A stretch of DNA of 64,000 nucleotides from Heyndrickxia coagulans 36D1 (GTDB lineage: Bacteria > Bacillota > Bacilli > Bacillales > Bacillaceae_C). The stretch covers positions 1,116,001-1,180,000 of the forward strand of contig NC_016023.1 in NCBI RefSeq assembly GCF_000169195.2, written 5' to 3'. The notes beneath the pieces are model-generated. The model was not told the origin of the DNA, made no database searches, and saw nothing but the letters and a program-made list of their open reading frames with translations. A program made the position numbers and the translations under genes. Positions 58,565 to 64,000 of the stretch are shown in pieces (positions within the stretch are counted from its first letter, which is position 1; the number at the start of each line of letters is the position of its first letter).

Positions 58565-58878
58565 GCTTTGTTCTCTCCTTCTTTCACTTCCAGCAATGCT
58601 AAATGGTAGTCGCCGACCTGGCCTTTTTCATATAGATTCGTAATGGAAGTAGAATATTCCCGGATCGCACCCCTGAAAGCAAGCCCCTTTTCAGGCACTT
58701 CCACATCAAATTTTCCCTGATACAGCAAGGTGGCAATATCATGATAATCATCGCTTGTGACCTTGAAGTCAACCACGATCTGCTTCAGCCCCTGTACGTC
58801 CTCTTCCCGATAACGTTCCACATCAATCTTCCGTTTGTTTAATACGATATAGGATACCAAAACAACACCTGCTTTCAC
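58561..58878 (-). CDS. DUF3219 (YkvR-like) protein
   Basis: A 105-residue soluble protein with the DUF3219 pattern: VDFKVTSDDYHDIATLLYQG, DVEVPEKGLAFRGAIREYSTSITNLYEKG and a C-terminal beta strand. It resembles B. subtilis YkvR, of unknown function. The GTG at 58878 has AAAGGAG upstream; a TTG at 58860 is a less likely start. Translationally coupled to the LLM oxidoreductase. Confidence 0.75.
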   Translation of the reverse strand: MKAGVVLVSYIVLNKRKIDVERYREEDVQGLKQIVVDFKVTSDDYHDIATLLYQGKFDVEVPEKGLAFRGAIREYSTSITNLYEKGQVGDYHLALLEVKEGENKA

Positions 58879-59040
58879 CTTTTGTCTCCTTTTAGTCTAC
58901 ATGCACGGCTGCACCAAGTACAGGAGAGAGGCTTGCCCGTGCGGCCGGTGTTTCTCGAGGGACGTGCCCAGACTAAAGCAACCCGTTGCGCTTGAAATGC
59001 ACCTTAGCTGCTTTCTAAAACAAACCGGCCGAATCAAGCA

Positions 59041-60129
59041 TCAATCGAAAGCCTTTAAAAATTGCTCCCCTTCTAGTTGTTTTGCCCAGCGCCTGAACTC
59101 GCTATGATTGATAAAGTAAATATTATGGCTTTTTTGCTTGGTTTCCGTGATGAGCTTGCAACTTTTCAAAATGTTCAGGTGCCTGGAGATCGTGGCAGGG
59201 TTCAGGTCTAATTTTTCGGCCATCTCCTGGGCTTTGATTCCTTCCTTTCTTGCAATCAAAGACAAAATCCGTATACGCATCGGCTCTGATAACGCTTTGC
59301 CAAAAAAGGAGATTTCATCCAATGTGGCCGGCGTGTCATTGATCTCAAAAGGGGAAGGAGCGGGCAATGGCTGGTCCACATATGCTGTAAGATCATAAAC
59401 GAGATTTAATTCGCCCCATCCCCAAATCAGGATGAACTTTGGTGAAACAAAGTAAGAAGGAAAAAAGCGAACCACTTCGGTTTGCTTATTCTCAGGAAAT
59501 TGTTCAGGAATCGTTTTTCCCTTCAGCAGCCTTCTCAAAACCTCATTTAGCCCTTTCGTATTCAGGTCCCTTGCCAGTTTGTCATTCGCTTGCTCCCAAA
59601 AAGACGCCACATGCCTTGCTATTTTAAAAAAATATTCCTCATAGTATGCAGACCATAAATCGACCAACTCTTGATGCCAAACAGGCCAATTTTCCGCAAA
59701 AGCCAACTGTTCCTGGTGCACGAATCCGCCCTTTTTTTCAATTCTTTGCTTTATTTCATTTGACGGTTCGGGCGAGTTTTCAAAAATGGTTTCAATTTCC
59801 TCCACCTCCAGATACCGGCCCAATAAGTAATAAAGAAAACGGGGACGATCCATCTGTTGAACCCAATGGATAAAATCCTGAATAGAATGGGGCTGGCTTA
59901 GCCCAATCACAAGCTCAGCAAGCTGGGCCCCCATCTCAAAACCGCCGTAGTACCTTTTGAGTAATCCTTGATTTTCCGTATAAAAATTTTGCAAGTTTAT
60001 ATCTTCCCATTCCAACCGCCCTTGCATGAGATAGCATTTTCTTAAAGATGCCATCATTTCAAAGACAGGAGAGGTTAAAAACTCCAATTTAATTTGAAAT
60101 TCATTTGAATCAGGGGTTAATACTGCCAT
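59041..60129 (-). CDS. ArsR-type HTH regulator with large N-terminal domain (DUF5937-like)
   Basis: A 362-residue regulator. The first about 260 residues are helical and of unknown function, as in DUF5937 proteins, and the C-terminal about 80 hold an ArsR winged HTH: LSEPMRIRILSLIARKEG, KAQEMAEKLDLNPATISRHLNILKSCKLI. No metal-binding ELCVCDL motif is present, so the signal is probably a small molecule or protein. It is the last gene of the ATP-grasp/MFS operon and likely controls it through the AATTGTACAATT palindrome near 62845. Confidence 0.75.
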   Translation of the reverse strand: MAVLTPDSNEFQIKLEFLTSPVFEMMASLRKCYLMQGRLEWEDINLQNFYTENQGLLKRYYGGFEMGAQLAELVIGLSQPHSIQDFIHWVQQMDRPRFLYYLLGRYLEVEEIETIFENSPEPSNEIKQRIEKKGGFVHQEQLAFAENWPVWHQELVDLWSAYYEEYFFKIARHVASFWEQANDKLARDLNTKGLNEVLRRLLKGKTIPEQFPENKQTEVVRFFPSYFVSPKFILIWGWGELNLVYDLTAYVDQPLPAPSPFEINDTPATLDEISFFGKALSEPMRIRILSLIARKEGIKAQEMAEKLDLNPATISRHLNILKSCKLITETKQKSHNIYFINHSEFRRWAKQLEGEQFLKAFD

Positions 60130-60144
60130 ATGACCACAACTTTC

Positions 60145-61342
60145 TTATATTTTATCTATTTTCCATACAATACGAGAATAAAAATCATCGATGGCTTTAG
60201 CGACAAGTGCTTTGGAATCGGATGAAGCAATGATGTACCCGCCTCTTGTAAACGAGTCACGGCTTCCGGGGATGTGCTCCCCTACTTGATAAGCAATTTT
60301 CCATTCCACAACAGGCTCCGGGACAGAGGACCTCAGCTCCAAAGCACTCAATCGCCCTTCTTCAAGCATAAAAAACTTCACTTGTGAAAATTTTGTATGC
60401 TGTGGCTGCATATCAAGATTGTGTTTCCCTTCAAAGCTTAATATGCCAAGTTCGTATTGGTTGAGACCGCTGGACAGAAAGTGCAGAAACGGAATAAAGT
60501 CCCCGCCCCGGTCTCGTATGTGCTTCAATTACAACCGGGCGTTTGTTGACAACATCCCATTTTACTTCAACATGCCCGGGACCGTATTGAACGCCCAGAA
60601 CAGTCAGTGCTTTTTTGACGATCTTTTCTATTTGCTGTTTTTGCTCAGTTTCCAGGAGCGCAGGCACAATATGCCCGGTTTCGATAAAATTTGGCATACC
60701 ACTCGTTTCCTTTTCCGTAATGCCAAGTACCGTATGCGTCCCTTCAGATGAAACTGTTTCTACGCTAAACTCCGGGCCTTCAATAAAAGGTTCCAAAATC
60801 CACTCAAGTTTACTTTGGGCATGAGTCCGCAGCCATTTTTCCCAATCCGATTGGTTTTTTATATAAGCAACATTTTGACTGCCAAATCCGTCATTGGGCT
60901 TGATGATCATCGGCAACAGACCGGAAATTTTTTCGGGGAGTCTGTCTGCCTTTCCGCAAAAAGTTTGCAGTTTCAAATCATCATGAGATGCAAAAGCATT
61001 TCTCATCAGATTTTTGTTTCTTGTCCGCCTTACTGTTTCAAACGGATTGGTTTTTAAATTGTATCGCTCACTCAAGTAAGCTGCTGTTTCAAGTCCCAGT
61101 TCCGTAAAACTAAGGATGAGTTTAATATCTTCATACTGGGAAAAAATTTTTTCGACCACTTTATGCGCGGCATCGGTATCCCAAATATCCGCAAAATAGA
61201 TGGCCTCCGCTAATGCAGTTACTTTTTCAGAAATGCTTTTCTTTGGACGCTCAATTACGATAACATGATACCCGCATGCGTGAGCAGCTGAAATTCCCTC
61301 CTCACTCGCGCCCAATAAGATGAGCCGCTTCAATGTTTCCAA
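60145..61342 (-). pseudogene. ATP-grasp ligase gene with one-base frameshift
   Basis: Encodes an ATP-grasp enzyme of about 398 residues in two frames. Frame 1 (61342 to about 60508) gives LILLGASEEGISAAHACGYH, KPNDGFGSQNVAYIK, EPFIEGPEFSVETVS and HVEVKWDVVNKRPVVIEAHTRPG. Frame 2 continues GGDFIPFLHFLSSGLNQYELG to 60145. The break is a run of four C on the plus strand (60506-60509): removing one base restores EAHTRPGGDFIP. Such enzymes ligate amino acids (BacD/YwfE type) or other carboxylates. A sequencing error, phase variation or true pseudogene are all possible. Confidence 0.8.
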
Positions 61343-61359
61343 CCCCCCATCGCAATTTC

Positions 61360-62526
61360 TTAATTTTCACCTTTTCTCATGGACAGTGATCGCAAAATCA
61401 AACTTAAACCGATTATCACAGTCATGACAGTCAACAGCAAGTATAATCTCCCCGGAAAGAATTTCAACAAACTTAACCCTGCATAACTTCCAAAGGACTC
61501 CCATAGCCCCCATACAACGCCGGCAATGCCAAAGGCCCATGAAGAGCTCAAATTCCCATGTTTTTGTAAAACCTCTGTATCTATCAATGGTGTCCAAATG
61601 ATTTCACTCAGGCTGAACAAGAACATAGATAAAAAGATAGAAAACACTGTTCGGTCAATCCAAAGAAGAAAGAAGGAGCTACCAAACAACAAAAAAGACA
61701 ACGCATACCATTGTTCCTTTTTCAGCTTTGGCTGAACGGAAGGAAAGATTCCTTGGAAGGCAATAACCGTTACAGCATTCAGTGTGAAGACAAGCCCCGT
61801 TGTCTTGCCGCTGATTTCACCCGATACATATACAGGCAGAGTGGAAAACATTTGAATATAAAAGAACCAGAGTAAGCCTGATCCGAATAAAAAACGGAAA
61901 AACGGACTTTTCAGCAAATGATATCTCTCTAAATACAGGTATTTAAATAGATTTAAACGATTCTCTTCTTTTTCCATGGGTGGTTCAGGAAGTAGACAGG
62001 CCACTCCTCCCGCTATAAAGTAACTGCCAGCGGCTAAAAACATTAGCCACAATGATTTTAAATCCAAGATCCAGCCGCCTGCCAAAGGCCCAATCGAAGC
62101 TCCGAGGTTTACGGCTATATTTAATAACGCAAATGCGCGCAGGCGCTTATGCTCATTCATAAACGATATTTGCGTTTTCAAGGCGACATTGTATAAAGAG
62201 ATGGTAGTACCGAGCAATGCGGACAGGGCAATGAATAACGGAAAATATGGAACGATGGGAATAAGCATCAGTATACCACCGCTGGACCATAATCCAAGGA
62301 TGAGGCTTAAACGCACCCCCAGCCGGTCGATCAACCCGCCAACGAATGCACCCCCGGCTTTTGAAAACAAAGTCAGACTGGCAACAATGATACTGGCTTT
62401 GGACAAATCCAAGGACTTGGTTTCGGTTAGCCATAGTGCCAAAAGCGGGGTAAAGATATAGAACCCCAGGGAATTGAAAAATCTTACTAAAAAGGACATC
62501 CATCCTTCGTTCACTTTTCTAAACAT
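61360..62526 (-). CDS. MFS transporter of the ATP-grasp operon
   Basis: Twelve-helix exporter of 388 residues. Motif A is GLIDRLGVRLSLILG after TM2, and the C-terminal half contains EIIWTPLIDTEV. It is coupled to a small upstream ORF (stop 62519, start 62526) and followed by the ATP-grasp gene 18 bp later, so it probably exports the ligase product, as in dipeptide antibiotic clusters. GAGGAG lies 8 bases before the ATG; the longer start at 62559 is less likely. Confidence 0.82.
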   Translation of the reverse strand: MFRKVNEGWMSFLVRFFNSLGFYIFTPLLALWLTETKSLDLSKASIIVASLTLFSKAGGAFVGGLIDRLGVRLSLILGLWSSGGILMLIPIVPYFPLFIALSALLGTTISLYNVALKTQISFMNEHKRLRAFALLNIAVNLGASIGPLAGGWILDLKSLWLMFLAAGSYFIAGGVACLLPEPPMEKEENRLNLFKYLYLERYHLLKSPFFRFLFGSGLLWFFYIQMFSTLPVYVSGEISGKTTGLVFTLNAVTVIAFQGIFPSVQPKLKKEQWYALSFLLFGSSFFLLWIDRTVFSIFLSMFLFSLSEIIWTPLIDTEVLQKHGNLSSSWAFGIAGVVWGLWESFGSYAGLSLLKFFPGRLYLLLTVMTVIIGLSLILRSLSMRKGEN

Positions 62527-62806
62527 ATAAGGCGCTCCTCTTAAAACTTGCATAAACATCTTTTATGATGCGGGCTGCTTGTTCAACTTGCTCCTCCGAT
62601 ATGTTTCGGTGAACAACAATCCGTACAATGTCGGGTAACCGGGGAAATAATAGGAGCCCTTTTTTCTTACCCAATTCGATTAAATTGTATAAGGAAATCC
62701 CACTATCATTTGCACTGGAGGACATACGCTTTTTTTCCGGCAATAAGAGGGCTTCTGTTTCAATGCGCCTCATCCATTTCCGCCGGTTTTCTAAGGGCAT
62801 AGTCAT
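62519..62806 (-). CDS. Small protein resembling the C-terminal end of a PLP-dependent lyase/aldolase
   Basis: A 95-residue product, first gene of the operon. The second half (LFPRLPDIVRIVVHRNISEEQVEQ then AARIIKDVYASF) resembles the C-terminal small domain of fold-type I PLP enzymes such as threonine aldolase. The lysine-bearing large domain is absent. It may be a remnant left after deletion, or a distinct small protein. GGAGATGACATG precedes the ATG. It overlaps the MFS gene by 8 bp. Confidence 0.45.
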   Translation of the reverse strand: MTMPLENRRKWMRRIETEALLLPEKKRMSSSANDSGISLYNLIELGKKKGLLLFPRLPDIVRIVVHRNISEEQVEQAARIIKDVYASFKRSALYV

Positions 62807-62839
62807 AACATGTCATCTCCTTTATTTTCATGATTGCGC

Positions 62840-62851
62840 AATTGTACAATT
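62840..62851 (-). promoter_or_regulatory. Candidate operator of the ArsR-type regulator
   Basis: Perfect palindrome AATTGTACAATT, embedded in a longer imperfect symmetry (ATTGCGCAATTGTACAATTA). It covers about +3 to +14 from the predicted start of transcription, a repressor position. Confidence 0.55.
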
Positions 62852-62860
62852 ACACAATCA

Positions 62861-62889
62861 ATTATATAAAGCGTGAAACAACACGTCAA
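62861..62889 (-). promoter_or_regulatory. Sigma-A promoter of the ATP-grasp/MFS operon
   Basis: On the minus strand TTGACG (complement of 62884-62889), 17-bp spacer and TATAAT (complement of 62861-62866). The predicted start is near 62854. Confidence 0.75.
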
Positions 62890-63112
62890 CCATAAAACGT
62901 ACAAAAACCGTTAAATTACTGTCAATGAAGCGCGGCCGCTTTTGGGGTTTCCCTTTTTACCAGTAAAGAACAGCAACCATTTCATTATGGGGATGCCGTT
63001 ATGTTAAGAATCAAATCCGTTTCATCCCATTACCCCGGTCAGAATACCGCGCGTATAAATGTCCTCCGTATTCGGCAAGCTAACTTAAATGGGCTTTTTA
63101 AAGGTGGATAAG
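62890..63112. other. Intergenic region before the TM2-like gene
   Basis: About 220 bp. No promoter, repeat or RNA was recognised except AGGTGG ahead of the next start. TATGTTAAGAA at 63000 recalls a half-arm of the 52-bp repeat but has no partner. Confidence 0.35.
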
Positions 63113-63901
63113 ATGGACAATTATCGTAACGATAATACAGCCAGGCGATATAAAGCACATGTTAGTATTTTAGGGACTACGCAATTGCATTTAAGAAATC
63201 CTTATATCATTGCATGGTGGTCCGCCGCGTTTCCCGGATTCGGGCATTTGCTGTTATCCAAATATATCAGGGGATATGCTTTATTTATCTGGGAAGTTGT
63301 CGTTAATTTGAAAGCAAATGTGAACCTTTCCATGATTTACTCGTTTCAAGGAAATATTGACATGGCAAAAGCCGTACTGGACACAAGATGGCTTCTCATG
63401 TATATTCCTGTTTACCTTTTTGGCATTTGGGACAGTTATCGCACAACCGTGGATATGAATAAAATTTATCTGTTAGCAGAGCGGGAGGAACACCGTTTTA
63501 ATTCTTTTTCATTGGGCGCATTGGAGATTAACTACCTGGATAAGCGCAACCCCCTACTTTCCGTTATGTGGTCATTATTTGTCCCAGGATTGGGGCAGCT
63601 CTATATACACAGAGTTTTAACAGCAATTTTTGTCATTGTATGGCTGGTGGTGTTTTATTACCAGTCCCATTTCCAGGAAGCGGTTATACTTTTATTTTGG
63701 GGCAAAATAAAAGAAGCAACTTCGGTTATAAACCCGGAATGGCTTCTTTTCATCCCTTCACACTTTGGGTTTGCCGCTTATGATTCGTATATGAATACAG
63801 TCGAAAACAACAAACTTTTCGATAAAGAATTACGACAATATTTAACCCGGCATTACCAGCCGGACGGTTTCCGGATACGAAAAGGACAAAAAGTGAAGTG
63901 A
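63113..63901 (+). CDS. Membrane protein with two TM2-like repeats
   Basis: A 262-residue protein made of two related halves. Each starts with a dipolar segment NPYIIAWWSAAFPGFGHLLL or NPLLSVMWSLFVPGLGQLYI, has the PGxG turn of TM2-type domains, and continues with a hydrophobic helix and a WLLxxIPxxxFxxxDSY segment (RWLLMYIPVYLFGIWDSY; EWLLFIPSHFGFAAYDSY). The duplication is clear by eye. The ATG at 63113 follows AGGTGG. Function unknown. It is coupled to the next gene by GTGA overlap. Confidence 0.65.
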   Translation: MDNYRNDNTARRYKAHVSILGTTQLHLRNPYIIAWWSAAFPGFGHLLLSKYIRGYALFIWEVVVNLKANVNLSMIYSFQGNIDMAKAVLDTRWLLMYIPVYLFGIWDSYRTTVDMNKIYLLAEREEHRFNSFSLGALEINYLDKRNPLLSVMWSLFVPGLGQLYIHRVLTAIFVIVWLVVFYYQSHFQEAVILLFWGKIKEATSVINPEWLLFIPSHFGFAAYDSYMNTVENNKLFDKELRQYLTRHYQPDGFRIRKGQKVK

Positions 63902-64000
63902 TTGGTTTGCAGCTTTTTTCTACATTCGAAAGTAACGGATTTTTGGAAATGGCCATTTCAACACTGGAAAAGAAAGGGATTCCGAAAGAAAATATATTTG
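63898..64000 (+). CDS. Start of an unidentified gene (cut by window end)
   Basis: GTG at 63898 overlaps the stop of the TM2-like gene. The 34 visible residues start MIGLQLFSTFESNGFLEMAI, then STLEKKGIPKENIF. The segment is soluble-looking and well ordered but too short to assign. The overlap indicates an operon with the TM2-like protein. Confidence 0.6.
   Translation, partial: MIGLQLFSTFESNGFLEMAISTLEKKGIPKENIF

Noticed and set aside
63000-63011. Solitary 52-bp repeat unit
   Set aside because: TATGTTAAGAA resembles one arm, but no matching left arm or spacer is present.

Overview
The window looks like chromosomal DNA of a low-to-moderate GC Firmicute of the Bacillaceae. The best guess is the Heyndrickxia/Weizmannia (Bacillus) coagulans group, but this is an inference from gene content and no marker gene settles it. 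Supporting points are strong purine-rich ribosome binding sites, sigma-A promoters of TTGACA-17-TATGAT type, Bacillus-type YkkCD, TreR/TreA/TreP, GntR/GntK/GntP and Amj proteins, and an upper mevalonate pathway (thiolase, MvaS, MvaA).

Layout. 1-5.7 kb: a paired SMR exporter (ykkCD, first gene cut by the window edge), an EamA transporter, a hotdog thioesterase, an Rpn-type nuclease followed by two translationally coupled copies of its own C-terminal tail, and a glycosyltransferase/PlsY-like pair. 6-10 kb: a class Ib ribonucleotide reductase operon (nrdE-nrdI-nrdF) behind a cobalamin riboswitch and an intrinsic terminator. 10.4-11.0 kb: the first of three arrays of 52-bp palindromic repeats. 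11-16 kb: copZ, a P1B-type metal ATPase with an FNR-type operator, a Crp/Fnr regulator with a Cys/His-rich N-terminus, a histidine-kinase remnant, a truncated UvrC homologue and a flavodoxin. 16.7-22 kb: a gluconate locus (NAD-type 6-phosphogluconate dehydrogenase, GntR, GntK, GntP) with GntR and CcpA-like sites. 22-26.7 kb: the trehalose PTS operon (EIIA, treP, treA, treR) with two TreR operators around a near-consensus promoter. 27-33 kb: a glycine betaine-type ABC transporter, the second 52-bp array, a 2-hydroxyacid dehydrogenase and small genes.

32.9-42.7 kb holds the upper mevalonate pathway broken up by mobile DNA. Two nearly identical 1823-bp ISLre2-type elements, each with a target duplication, sit upstream of mvaS/thiolase and of mvaA. 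A group IIC intron has inserted at the terminator hairpin of mvaS and rewrites the last codons of mvaS. 42.7-57.5 kb is AT-rich accessory DNA: IS4-like and IS1634-like transposases, small coupled ORFs, a CPBP protease, Amj flippase, several GNATs, a NUDIX protein, MFS exporters, several gene remnants and a family of small inverted-repeat elements sharing the end GGGCTTGCTGAA. The third 52-bp array lies inside these elements. 57.5-64 kb: an LLM oxidoreductase, a DUF3219 protein, an ArsR-controlled operon (PLP-enzyme-like fragment, MFS exporter, ATP-grasp ligase with a one-base frameshift in a G run, ArsR-type regulator), a duplicated TM2-like membrane protein, and a gene running off the right edge.

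The signals least explained by known features are the three 52-bp palindromic arrays (36-bp palindrome plus 16-bp spacer, about five helical turns) and the Rpn tail-cassette arrangement.
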